A stretch of 48,856 nucleotides of DNA from a virus: positions 1 to 48,856 of IMG/VR virus record IMGVR_UViG_3300021964_000115; one strand, 5' to 3'. Positions 1 to 9,700 of this stretch are shown in pieces. Numbering within the stretch: position 1 is the first letter of the stretch; every line of letters starts with the position of its first letter. Position numbers and translations under genes: made by a program. A model generated the notes under the pieces. It did not search any database, was not told the DNA's origin, and saw nothing but the letters and a program-made list of their open reading frames with translations.

Positions 1-229
1 TAGCATCATTAGCTGGGTGGTCGAGAGCACCAACTAACGAACGGTCACCAATCTTCTCTTGGATAGCTTGAACTTGTGCTTCAAGAATCTTACGAGGGTA
101 GATTCTACCGTTGTTGTTCTGCTCATCGCATTGCTGGAACTTGCCTCGCAGACGAAGACGGGAATTACCTTCAGTGCCTTCCTTAATAACTTTAACTTGT
201 TCTAAAACATTACACTCAACGAGTAACAT
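1..229 (-). CDS. 21: Prohead core protease, gp21-like (N-terminal 76 residues, runs off window)
   Basis: This is the 5' end of a gene that continues past the left edge, so only the first 76 residues are visible. The ATG at 229 opens a frame reading MLLVECNVLEQV. It then has the block NGRIYPRKILE (about residues 42-52) and GALDHP (about 68-73). This NGRIYP...GxLDHP arrangement is the hallmark of the T4 gp21 / S80 prohead protease family. The His of the DHP block is the likely catalytic histidine; the rest of the active site lies off-window. In T4 the enzyme sits in the prohead core and cleaves scaffold and capsid proteins during head maturation. The gene lies 8 nt after the preceding basic prohead-region gene, matching the T4 order 67-68-21. 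The identification is secure; the missing C-terminus cannot be assessed. Confidence 0.85.
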   Translation of the reverse strand, partial: MLLVECNVLEQVKVIKEGTEGNSRLRLRGKFQQCDEQNNNGRIYPRKILEAQVQAIQEKIGDRSLVGALDHPANDA

Positions 230-237
230 AATAACTC

Positions 238-636
238 CTATTTTTGTTTACGAGACCAGTATTTCTTGCTCTTGAATTTACCGGTCGATTGCTTACCATG
301 CCGTACTAATGTCCGCACAGCATATTTTTTCACATCTGAAAACTTAGAGGGGATACTACCTGGGGAAAATCCCTTAGCTACACGACCTCCAACTTCTTGT
401 TCATCGTCCTTGCCCCACTTACGCTTAGTGATAACATAAAGACGATTTGAGTTCTTAGTAGAGAATATTTGACCCACGTAGCCCTTCTTCAAGGCAGTTG
501 TAATGGAATCATAAACCTTAACACGGGACTTGGAAGCCTTGGTTTTAGCTCCACTTTTTTTCATTTTGGACCTACCTTCGGCAGAGCCTTGAGCTTTGCT
601 AGCCCTGGTTTCTTTTATTACCCCTACGAGATCCAT
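238..636 (-). CDS. Small basic protein upstream of the prohead protease (gp68-like by position)
   Basis: The protein has 132 residues, starts MDLVGVIKETRASK and is very rich in Lys, Arg and Ser, especially at both ends (final residues KSKKYWSRKQK). The start at 636 is chosen because AAGGAAG lies about 8 nt upstream; an earlier in-frame ATG at 675 would extend deep into the preceding gene. The first 38 nt overlap the end of that gene, and the start codon is the last base of a run of eight A. It lies directly before the gp21-like protease, the place of gene 68 (prohead core protein) in T4, so an internal head or core role is likely by context only. I see no domain or motif that proves it. Its basic charge could suit packaged DNA or the acidic neighbouring proteins. 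Confidence 0.6.
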   Translation of the reverse strand: MDLVGVIKETRASKAQGSAEGRSKMKKSGAKTKASKSRVKVYDSITTALKKGYVGQIFSTKNSNRLYVITKRKWGKDDEQEVGGRVAKGFSPGSIPSKFSDVKKYAVRTLVRHGKQSTGKFKSKKYWSRKQK

Positions 637-1009
637 TTTTTTTCTTCCTTGTAGAATAGCCAGTGCCAAGACCACCCACGGTACTTATTTCTTGCATAAC
701 TTCTTTAGCTTCCTTTAGAAGTTGTTTTAAATTCTCAACGAGAGACTCTAATCTTTCTTTTAAGATTGTAGCCTCAGTAATAGGTTCAAACACAGGCATC
801 ATCGCCTGCTTCTTCTCAGGATCTGAAGACTCTGTGAGAGCATTGTTGAAACCTACTATTTGATCTACAAAGGCGTCGGGCACAACTACGGCTTTGAGAC
901 CATCATCAACAATACGATCTGATCCAACAGCTACAACCTCCTTCACAGGGGGCGTAGTGCTAAGAATGCCCTCTGTGAGGGCTAATAAGTCTTTCGTAGA
1001 GGAGCCCAT
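599..1009 (-). CDS. Putative prohead-region protein with C-terminal coiled coil
   Basis: The protein has 136 residues and I do not recognise its family. Residues about 78-108 form a likely amphipathic helix or coiled coil rich in Leu, Glu and Lys (KERLESLVENLKQLLKEAK). It ends in a short basic tail (TRKKKNGSRRGNKR). The start at 1009 has a GAGGAG-type ribosome site inside the end of the upstream gene. It lies between an acidic gp67-like gene and the basic gene before the protease. T4 has only genes 67 and 68 in this place, so this cluster holds one extra small gene. A role in the scaffolding core is inferred from position. The basic tail overlaps the next gene and contains a homopolymer of eight A, which could permit slippage. 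Confidence 0.6.
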   Translation of the reverse strand: MGSSTKDLLALTEGILSTTPPVKEVVAVGSDRIVDDGLKAVVVPDAFVDQIVGFNNALTESSDPEKKQAMMPVFEPITEATILKERLESLVENLKQLLKEAKEVMQEISTVGGLGTGYSTRKKKNGSRRGNKRNQG

Positions 1010-1015
1010 GCTGGC

Positions 1016-1324
1016 TTACTCCTCTTCGTATTCTTCCTCAAAGTCCTCGTCGTCGAACTCTTCTTCCGACTCCTCCAGGTATTCACCTTCCATTTCGAGG
1101 GCTTCGTTGATTGTGCCAAGAATAAAGTTAACACACTCTTGCATGTTTTCTTCTGGGATCGGATCATCTAACTCCGACTCACAAAGAGGGCAAACGTGCT
1201 CTTCAGTTTGAGCTTCTTCAACAACCTCAACTTCCTGAGACTCTTTCAGACCCGTGTTCAAGGCAAGTTGGTTGGCGGCAAGGATCTTGCCAACAAAATC
1301 ATCATCAACATTAATGTAACGCAT
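1016..1324 (-). CDS. Small acidic prohead core-like protein (gp67-like by position) with a CxxC motif
   Basis: The protein has 102 residues. It has a single CPLC pair at about residues 45-48 and a strongly acidic C-terminus (last about 25 residues mostly Glu and Asp). The ATG at 1324 has CAGGAG 6 nt upstream, one of the clearest ribosome sites in the window. It is the first gene after a 53-nt gap, so it probably opens the head-core transcript. T4 gp67, the acidic prohead core protein encoded two genes before gp21, has the same position and charge. The CxxC is not part of the T4 gp67 picture as I know it and may bind a metal only if it pairs with another chain. Head-core function is inferred; the charge pattern and position are seen. 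Confidence 0.6.
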   Translation of the reverse strand: MRYINVDDDFVGKILAANQLALNTGLKESQEVEVVEEAQTEEHVCPLCESELDDPIPEENMQECVNFILGTINEALEMEGEYLEESEEEFDDEDFEEEYEEE

Positions 1325-1350
1325 AATAAACTCCTGTATGTATATGTATC

Positions 1351-1360
1351 TAGTTTATGT
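1351..1360 (-). promoter_or_regulatory. Possible late promoter before the prohead cluster (ACATAAACTA)
   Basis: The only notable gap in the left third (1325-1377, 53 nt) contains CATAAACT on the minus strand, two mismatches from the T4 late consensus TATAAATA. It is 27 nt before the ATG at 1324, with CAGGAG between. Placement fits a late promoter, but the match is weak. Confidence 0.25.
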
Positions 1361-1377
1361 AATTAAAAGCAATAAAA

Positions 1378-4047
1378 TTATATATTGAACTTCGTGACGT
1401 TCTTCCTGTCCTGGGTCGTCACAATAGTTTTAGAATCTTCTGCAATAATACGAGACGAATTGTCCGACCCGTTCTCAATATTTTCAATCTGTATGCCTCC
1501 GCGTAGACCGTTGGCGATATCTAAAATAAGCTCTTTGGATGAATCATAGAACATCTCCCCTAATCTCGTAATAGGCATTCTGCTGAAAACATCATACCAT
1601 GTTATAGACGTTGCATTATATGTGGAGGAGAGATAGTCTACCACCTCCCTCAACATGTAAGCCGTACCATAAGCGGATAAAGGTGTCGAGCCGGATGTGT
1701 AAGTAGACGCGCTAGCAGAGTAAAAAGTATCTATGAAATCAAGCTCAGAATATTGATAACCTATATTTTGATCGTCCGCCGACTCACCTATACCTACTCG
1801 ACCTACTCCGTCCTGAAGTTTTAAACTATATGCTCTAAACATCGGAGCAGGCTTACTGTCTATAGTAGCGTCTGGGGCAGGAAGAACAGATAAGGTCCTA
1901 ACATGCGTGTCTCCGTAACTGACGAGTTTAGAACTTCCGTTGAACGGATTATACTTACCTCCTGCCACAGGAGATACTACAAAGCTGAACGGAATATTTC
2001 TAACAAACCGAGACCCAATACCAGAGAACCCATTATCATTGAATCCTTTCATGGTGAAGTCATTCAACGAAGCTACAAAAGAAGAAGTATCTAAAATATA
2101 TCTGTATAAGGGATCTCGATAATCAACACATAACATCACAGTGTTAAGTGCGTTATTATTCATATGGACTTGTATGTCCGAGCTAGCCGTTAGTCTTGAA
2201 TATGTTGCGCTGTAGTTCTCTACTAAAGAATCACTAAAGTAATCACCAACAACTGAGCTTAAGTTGATAGCAAAGAATAAAGGTTGAATACTATCAGCAC
2301 CTGAATCACCCACAACAAACTCATGTTTATTCTCTGCGGATGACGCAGAGATCTTAATAGCTGGATCAATGTCTAGCATCTCTAAAACTTTTACTCGCAC
2401 AGGAGCAGGCGCATAGTAAGCATCAGTGATGATATTGTTAGTCTGAACCGCGACTCCTTGAGAGTTTAAATCGGTAGCGTCTATGTAGTAGCCTCCACCG
2501 TTACCTATGTTGAGCTTGTCGGGAGCACCTATGCTCGGAACAGTTATTTGATCTAACGCTGTAATCTTATCAACTTGAAATCCTTCATTAGGTACGCTAA
2601 GTTCCTTAAGAGTTCCATCAAGAGTTGTAACATTTACACCCATATTCAAATCCTCATTTAGAGGACGCATTCTATTTATTTGAAAGTTTCTCCAATTTGA
2701 AGATTTGTTATTTTGAAAGGTGTATAAGTTATTAATCAAGTAACTGATGGCTAATCTATCTGCATACTCTTGCTCATTAGGCTTTTGTAAGACATCGAAC
2801 TTATCCGAAAACTGACTCTCAGCAATTTGAATGTAGTAATCTACATCAAACTCATCCAAGGTGCCTTCTAAGATATGCTTCCTTACAACGTTTAAAAACG
2901 TAGAGACTCCAACCGGCCTACCCCCTACGTGTCGAATATACTCAAAAGCATTTACGAGCCTAGGGCTTAAACTCCTTAGTATGTTTTCATCAGATAAGTT
3001 TTGAAGAGTGCTCTCTCTCCAAGAATCAGTGCCTTCTCGATTACTAAGTAGCTCCGCAATATCAAGGGTTATTTCTCTGTTTAATGCTTTTGAGTTGTAG
3101 TTGTTAGGGACAAGTTCAGTGCCTTCTTCCGACTCAGACTTGAAGAAATTAAAGTCTGGATCAAATAAGGTGGGTTGAACAATGCTTCTGTTAATATCTC
3201 TAAAATCTTCCTCTTGCACTAGCTCCTCAGCGGTTATAACCCTAGCATTCATAGCTTGCTGGTTCTCAGTTATTTTCTTAGACTCACTATCAGCTTTAAC
3301 GGATAATGAAGGGGTTGCAGGTTGCGAAACTTGTATAGACGGAGCGGGCTCTATAGGATCTCTTGATGTCAGGGGTCTAATAAGGGATGGTTCAGAAGGT
3401 AAACCTGTAGTTGGTCCTTGGCCCTGGCCTCCTGTGGTTTGAGGAGGGCATGGTAAATTAGTAGAAGCGAAGGTAGGACAGGAAGACAAACACTGATTTA
3501 TAGTTGTGTAGACACAAGCAGGATCAGTAACCACTACGCCATTAGATGAAACAAAATTAGGACTACAGGGGACACAAGACTGCACAACCCCTGTAATAGT
3601 TGCTTGGTTTAGTGGTAAGTTTTGTTGACCTGGGCAAACAGAAACACTATCTGCTTGGCATTTATAAAACCCACCAGTTTGAGGGCCTTGAGCCGCAGGT
3701 AAAGGCGCTGGAACACCTGGGATTGTAGGTGGTGGTGCAGTCGGACCTCTAACAGGACCTCCTGTGATTGGACCTCTAGACGGGCCTCCTGCACCTCCCC
3801 CTGGGTCTGCCGGTGGGGGCGGTGGCGCAGGTCCTGCCGGTGCCGGAAATCCAGGTCCAGGCCCTGTCGGTGTAGGTATAGGCTTTGGTTGAGAAGGTAT
3901 GAAGGGAGGGTCAGGAGGATCAGGAGGTGATGGAGTTACAATAACTGGAGATAATGGAGGCTCGCTTCCTCCCCCACCTGGACCTTGAGTTCCAGGCAGG
4001 AAGCCTCTACCGCAAGGATAAACAGTCGGATCGCCAGTTACAACCAT
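1378..4047 (-). CDS. Large structural protein with Pro/Gly-rich and Cys-rich N-terminal region
   Basis: The protein has 889 residues. Residues about 15-130 are a Pro/Gly-rich low-complexity stretch (for example GPAPPPPPADPGGGAGG). Residues about 130-205 are Cys-rich, with several CxxC or Cys-Pro pairs (CPGQQ, CVPC, CLSSC, LPCPP). The remaining roughly 680 residues look like a folded, beta-rich virion protein. It is the last member of the long peripheral baseplate/fibre operon and starts 8 nt after the previous stop, without a clear ribosome site. A tail-fibre or tail-associated role is inferred from size, operon membership and composition. The Pro-rich part could be an extended stalk and the cysteines could form disulfides in the mature virion. 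I do not recognise the family. Confidence 0.65.
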   Translation of the reverse strand: MVVTGDPTVYPCGRGFLPGTQGPGGGGSEPPLSPVIVTPSPPDPPDPPFIPSQPKPIPTPTGPGPGFPAPAGPAPPPPPADPGGGAGGPSRGPITGGPVRGPTAPPPTIPGVPAPLPAAQGPQTGGFYKCQADSVSVCPGQQNLPLNQATITGVVQSCVPCSPNFVSSNGVVVTDPACVYTTINQCLSSCPTFASTNLPCPPQTTGGQGQGPTTGLPSEPSLIRPLTSRDPIEPAPSIQVSQPATPSLSVKADSESKKITENQQAMNARVITAEELVQEEDFRDINRSIVQPTLFDPDFNFFKSESEEGTELVPNNYNSKALNREITLDIAELLSNREGTDSWRESTLQNLSDENILRSLSPRLVNAFEYIRHVGGRPVGVSTFLNVVRKHILEGTLDEFDVDYYIQIAESQFSDKFDVLQKPNEQEYADRLAISYLINNLYTFQNNKSSNWRNFQINRMRPLNEDLNMGVNVTTLDGTLKELSVPNEGFQVDKITALDQITVPSIGAPDKLNIGNGGGYYIDATDLNSQGVAVQTNNIITDAYYAPAPVRVKVLEMLDIDPAIKISASSAENKHEFVVGDSGADSIQPLFFAINLSSVVGDYFSDSLVENYSATYSRLTASSDIQVHMNNNALNTVMLCVDYRDPLYRYILDTSSFVASLNDFTMKGFNDNGFSGIGSRFVRNIPFSFVVSPVAGGKYNPFNGSSKLVSYGDTHVRTLSVLPAPDATIDSKPAPMFRAYSLKLQDGVGRVGIGESADDQNIGYQYSELDFIDTFYSASASTYTSGSTPLSAYGTAYMLREVVDYLSSTYNATSITWYDVFSRMPITRLGEMFYDSSKELILDIANGLRGGIQIENIENGSDNSSRIIAEDSKTIVTTQDRKNVTKFNI

Positions 4048-4055
4048 GTGCCATA

Positions 4056-6707
4056 TTATCTACAAGTAATAGTAGGATCGTTTGTTCTCATCTTAGCCCC
4101 GTTAGAACCAAAAGACTCCTGAATCATATTACCATCAATGCCAACAACTTCCCATTGAACCGATGGGTAAACTAAGGGGACAACGGGGTTAAGGTAGGAT
4201 GGTTGTGTGTATCTGGAATCAGTTGGCTCAATTTCTTCTAAGCTGATCCCGCTCCGAATCGTATTTAAACGACTATCGAAAGCCGCTCTTCGGGGTTCCG
4301 GCTGTGCGTTATTAGAATAACCGGCGGCATCACATCCATAAGTACCCCAGGGGCCACCACCGATTAACTGCATTTGTGGCTGGGCGAACCCTGCCCATAG
4401 TTCTGCGTTATTTCTACTTGCCCAGGGCTTTATATTACCATAATCCAATTCTGTCCCCGCCCACGCTACGCATATAACGAAGTAATCTTTGTACTTTTGA
4501 ACCCAAATACCGTTGCTTGCACGAACATTATTTTCTATCGCCGCTCGCGTATCGCATAATGGAATGCAGTGTAAAAGTTTAGCATTTACATGATAATCAT
4601 TAACCCAAGGAGTATTATCAAGATTTAACTTTATCCTTTTCCTTACAAAGTTAATTTGGACATTTCTATTATTGCCATTTGCAAAGGCTGGGTTTACCGT
4701 AAGTTCACCCCTAGGCCCTAAAGGTATGAGGCCATTGTTGTCACCCCACCCATACATGGCAAATCTATCAAATCCGTAAGTATCTCTAATATTCTCTATG
4801 TTTTTATTTTGGCCGTCGTCAAGATTCGTTATCCAAGGAGGCATATACTTGGCATGACCGCCCGCTCCTCCATACTCTCCCATACCAGGAAGTCCGACGT
4901 TAATGTGATCACAAACACGATCACCTGTATATTCACCCTCGTTATACCAAAGGGCTTTATCCCAATCAGGAAAATAAGGAATAGAGCCTGCTGGATATCC
5001 GAATTCAGATTCAATTAAGTCTACAAACTGATTCATGGTGGCATTAGTAATACCACCCGCTGTAGAAGTTTTAGCGTGTTTTATTAAAGCCCCTTCAGGA
5101 CCCCAATAACCACCACAAATATTACCAGCGGCAATGACTCTAGTGCCGTTAGATGTGCCTGCTGTAGCAGCTACAGTGGGCGCGGGCGTAGAACTGCCCA
5201 TAGAATCAATTCTGTTTCTAAGATCGCTGTAGACCTCCTTACGAACTTTCTCTAACTGAGCCTCAGTAACGACAGGGTTAGCTATAGATACTTGAGGGGT
5301 AGCCGCAGCAATACCCGCTCTTTCATTGTAAGCTAATTCAGAGGTTCTAAAGAAGGGTCTAATATCAATGATGTCTTCATTAGTGATTAGATCCGCAATA
5401 GGACCACCTGGGGTTTGAACTCTAATGTAAGCAATCGGAAGAATAGATTGACCGATCAAAGGGAAAGCGTTAGTCTCAAGGTTCTCAGAAAGAACCGGAG
5501 CCAAGTTCATCAGATCGTCAGGCGACGGGAAAGAGCCCCGTATGACACCGGCAGATGTCGTGAACCCGTTGTTTGTGCCATTCTCATCGCCAGGGTGAGC
5601 CAACATAATCGGTACACCATTAAGATCTTGAAGATCTACCCTATCATCAGCATTATTATTGTTTGTGGATGTTTGCCTCGATATACCAACACCAGCGCCC
5701 TTAAGAATGCCAAGAGTAGGTTGAGTAAGTCGAGTCGGATTTCCATTAGAATCAAACTTAGGGATTGTAGTAGACTCTTCATCGACAGCTTTAGAGTAAA
5801 TGAATAGAAGGTCGATTCTCTGATTAGCATTCAAAGGGTTCTGATTGCCATCAGCATCTACGTAAAAGAAATCAGCGGAATCAAAGTCTGGAATAGTGAT
5901 CTCTAATTCTTCTGCAACATCCACAACAGAGGTTCTAATCGCTCCACGCCATCTTTTGATAAACTCAGATTCGATCCGACCTTGCTGACTACCAGAAGGT
6001 CTCTCACCAAGAGTGTAAACGTTCCTGATAAGAGTTAAATCCCTAGTGGTATCAACTGTGTTATACTTCAGTATAGCGCCAATGTAATTTGGGTATAATG
6101 GCCTGTCATCGGGACCGAAATCTCCATCAAGCTGACTGTAACCGGGAGCACTAACGTTTAATAGGTCAGGACCATTACGGTGGCTTATCCCATCCCCATC
6201 ATCAAACGGAAACACAAACGCTCTTTCAGCAAGGCCATTCATGTTCAAAGCATCGCCCTGAAGTCCGTTTTGGAACTCAGCGAGAACTGCGGAAACAGAT
6301 CCAATGTTTGTCTGAACTCTCCAGGTGTTAAGGTCAGAGATAGTTCCGTCATTATTTACTGTATTGCTGAATCCAGTAATCTGTTCAATGACCTGCAAAG
6401 GTGTAAGATCATAAGCATTGTTGATTCTGGCAGTATACTTACCCGGCTTAACTTTAACCTTACGGTCGTTACCTGTGGCATAGGGTTTTAACTCAGAGAA
6501 CCCAGATCTGTCAATTTCTATCTCCTTCTTATTGTTTTGACGACTAATAATACCATCAACTTGATCTTTTAAGAACCTCTGAGATTCTTCCAATTGCTTG
6601 ATTGGAATATTGTCAACTTCAAAGTAATAAGGATCATTAGCCTTAAAGTGCCTAACAGGATTCACGAAAGTGTAAGCCGTGTCGTAGTATCTAATTTCAT
6701 TAACCAT
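4056..6707 (-). CDS. Baseplate/fibre-associated structural protein with an FEVDNIP N-terminal anchor
   Basis: The protein has 883 residues. Near residues 26-40 it reads ANDPYYFEVDNIPIKQLEE, which resembles the start of the next gene upstream (FYNWEQDNLPLHDLDE), so both probably dock by a common N-terminal module. The middle is predicted beta-rich. The last roughly 330 residues, rich in Gly, Asn and Trp, look like a separate compact domain. The ATG at 6707 overlaps the previous stop (TAATG), with AAGGA 7 nt upstream and a late-promoter-like CATAAATA about 24 nt before it. The family is not recognised by name; a peripheral baseplate or fibre role follows from the operon. Confidence 0.65.
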   Translation of the reverse strand: MVNEIRYYDTAYTFVNPVRHFKANDPYYFEVDNIPIKQLEESQRFLKDQVDGIISRQNNKKEIEIDRSGFSELKPYATGNDRKVKVKPGKYTARINNAYDLTPLQVIEQITGFSNTVNNDGTISDLNTWRVQTNIGSVSAVLAEFQNGLQGDALNMNGLAERAFVFPFDDGDGISHRNGPDLLNVSAPGYSQLDGDFGPDDRPLYPNYIGAILKYNTVDTTRDLTLIRNVYTLGERPSGSQQGRIESEFIKRWRGAIRTSVVDVAEELEITIPDFDSADFFYVDADGNQNPLNANQRIDLLFIYSKAVDEESTTIPKFDSNGNPTRLTQPTLGILKGAGVGISRQTSTNNNNADDRVDLQDLNGVPIMLAHPGDENGTNNGFTTSAGVIRGSFPSPDDLMNLAPVLSENLETNAFPLIGQSILPIAYIRVQTPGGPIADLITNEDIIDIRPFFRTSELAYNERAGIAAATPQVSIANPVVTEAQLEKVRKEVYSDLRNRIDSMGSSTPAPTVAATAGTSNGTRVIAAGNICGGYWGPEGALIKHAKTSTAGGITNATMNQFVDLIESEFGYPAGSIPYFPDWDKALWYNEGEYTGDRVCDHINVGLPGMGEYGGAGGHAKYMPPWITNLDDGQNKNIENIRDTYGFDRFAMYGWGDNNGLIPLGPRGELTVNPAFANGNNRNVQINFVRKRIKLNLDNTPWVNDYHVNAKLLHCIPLCDTRAAIENNVRASNGIWVQKYKDYFVICVAWAGTELDYGNIKPWASRNNAELWAGFAQPQMQLIGGGPWGTYGCDAAGYSNNAQPEPRRAAFDSRLNTIRSGISLEEIEPTDSRYTQPSYLNPVVPLVYPSVQWEVVGIDGNMIQESFGSNGAKMRTNDPTITCR

Positions 6708-9700
6708 TAGTTATCCTTCTTAAGATCAAAGTTATTTATGGACGCAACACCCTTGCCGTAATCATAATCACTATAAGAGTCTCCACCAAAATCTTTAACT
6801 CCATAATAGCCCTGAACAATCTTTGCTAATCCAGACTTACCAACGGTATTATGTTTTGCATTTGCGAAGGTATTGAGCGCAGAGTCGTCAAGAACCGCTC
6901 TGGTGGAGTTTGGGTTAGCTAACATCGAAGATGCGTAGTAGAAGCCAGAAGTTTGAACATTGCCATTAGCATCTCTTGTGAGGATACTAATGTGGTTAGA
7001 CGATGCTCCAAAGAGTGAATCAACTGTTGAAGCTATGAGGTTGCCAGAGAAGTTATAACCTTGAGCGAATACTTGTCTAGCCCACCCGTCAAGATCATTA
7101 TTAGCATCATTTGCAACCATGAAATTTGTAACAGGATCAACCGAGAAGTATAACCTAAATGCTCCAAAGTTCTCACCACTGGCAGACCTTCCAAAAGGAT
7201 TATCCTCAGACTTCCCGTAGTAATCTAGGACCGACAAGCTGCTAGTGTCGGGTGTCGATATAGGTGCCGCTGAGACGCCCCACGAACCAGAAGGCCCATG
7301 GTAACCGCTATCTCTAGGGTGAACACCACTCACAGAGATGTAAGAAGCTTTAAGCAACGACTCATCAGCGATATTCCAGATGAATAATCTAGAGCAGTCA
7401 GGACCTTCTAAGGGAGCAGTGCCATCAATATCGTAAATAACTGAAGATGTTGTGGGCCAAGTTGCCGGGAAGTGAACATTGTTAGTTTGCACTAAACTGT
7501 TCTCAACAGCCCTAAGGCACATACCTCCAGTAGATATATCGGATATTGCATTATTCATATCATGAAGATATCTACGAGCAACAGTAGCAACAGTAGGTGA
7601 CATGCTTACAAAAGTGTATTTACTATTACCTGTCGGCAAAGTGGGGTTATCAACCACAGCAGTTGCATCGATATTTGCATTCGGATAGAATTGAACAAAC
7701 CCTGCGCTGGCATAATTATCCATAGCGGATAACTCATAATCTTCATTCAGAATAACGGAGCTTCCGTAAGAGCCTCTAGTCCACTTGTTCTGATAGTCAC
7801 CCACGTTTTCTATTAAGATATTAGAGTTCCTATTCGCCACCAGACAAGCTCTTGTAGAGTGAAGCTCAACCATGGTGTGGTTGTTGGGGTTTGAAAGATC
7901 AAAAGAAGACACGAGAAGATTCCCGCTGTCGGTTTGTAAAGGTGTTATCTCAATGTTGGAGTTGTTTTCAGCAAGAGCGTTGACCCCAAAATTGACAGAA
8001 ACTGTTGGACCTTGAATTTTGATAGTAGATCCATTATTAGCATAAAGTCCAGCAAGGTTTGTATTGTTACCTCTAGAGTGAGGACCTTTAAATACGTTTG
8101 CGTAATTCTCGGAACCCCGTAAGTATAACGTAGAGTTATCTTCAACACGAGCACCTAAACCGTATTGAGCTAAACCGTTAGTAACACCAGAAGTTGCGTC
8201 TTCTCTATTAATGTGAGCATGGATTAAATCAGCAGTAGAGTCTTTTAACTGTATAGAAGGTAATATGTCAGTGGCGTCTTGACCTCTTCCGAAGCAGCCA
8301 CTAGTGTAAACCATGCTGAATAAACTAGGCATCGAGCTTGTGTATAAAGGCTCAACTACTGAGTTATCACAAACTATATCTTGCCCATTCTTAATACAGG
8401 CGATCTGTGATTCGTAGAAGTTTTCAACTGAGGTCACCGTGCTTTGAAGAATACTAGCATACAGGTTGTTGTTGTATGTTAACTTTGAGTTAAGTAAGTT
8501 CAGTCCTGTAGATTGGTTGAATCTAGCTGCTAAACTATCAATCTTAACATCAGAGTTAGTGGAGTCTAAACCAAAATAATTACCATCAAGAAGAACTCTA
8601 CCATCATAATCTAATACACTATTCTCAAGCTTAATACCTGCCTCTGTGTTGAGTTCAGAGAATATTTGAGTAGCATCAAACCATCTGGCATTTGCTCCGC
8701 CTGTAGCAACTCCGTTAAGTTCTGTTCTTCCACCTGTGATCAAGGAGTTGACAGCGTGAATACCTATATCATTCCTAGAGAAACAGGTTAATGACTCCTG
8801 AGAAGGGAGAGCTATTGAACTCCCAGGAAGAGTGACTCGTAAAAGTAATAAGTGACCATTGTATTCACTCACATTGGCAGAAGCCTCTAACGACTTTTCA
8901 ATGTCTCTATCATAAGTAGATTTAAAGTTGATCTTAGAGTTTTCTGCAAAAATACCAGCACCGTAAGAACTTTGAGTATCGTAAGATAAAGTCTTGCTTT
9001 CGAAAGGAACGCCGGTTCTTACAGAATTAATAACTTCGTAGTTTCGGTATGCAACTATACCTCTTAAAATATTAACTTCAGAGTTGTTAGCGTATAATCC
9101 AGCCTTGTTGCACCTAGACACAGAACAACGCTCCAGGTTGACCTGGGAGTTGGTGATTTCTATACCACGGTCAGTTGTGTGCTGACCGTCAATATTGAAG
9201 TTTCTTATATAAACAGGACCGTTGCATTCATTTACCTTAATGTAATCTAAGCTGTTAAAGTAAGAAAACGACATGGCTCCATATGCAGGATCCTCATCGT
9301 CTGTACCATTACCCCACTTCTCTTCAAGGTTCGTCAACAAATTAGTGGTGCTTACATCATAAACAGAATCACTATTATTCTTTTCAAAAGGTTCAAAAGA
9401 TAATCCACTAATAGTTCCACTTATTTCAGTGGCAGACTTGTCCCAAGGATCAATAGTACTACTAAGGCCAACCGACAATCTATTATTTACTTGATCACTT
9501 CCTCTCTTAACAAAGACGTATGGGTTTGCGAATCTAACATCTTGCACCCAATCCCCGGCTGTGGTCCCCGAGGCCACTCGTATCTTATTACCATTCTCTT
9601 GCCTTGTGTAAGCATACGATAAAACGTGATCAGTTGCAGGGTTAGGTCCTGCTAAGTTATTCTTTAAGTAGGCTTCAGCAAGCGTCCCAGCAATCCTGAT

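Noticed and set aside
1325-1377. Small RNA or hairpin in the 53-nt gap before the prohead genes
   Set aside because: The gap is AT-rich without a stable stem; only a weak promoter-like motif and a ribosome site are supported.
5415-5807. Plus-strand frame of 130 codons opposite the 883-residue gene
   Set aside because: Shadow of a coding region; no start signal and no domain.
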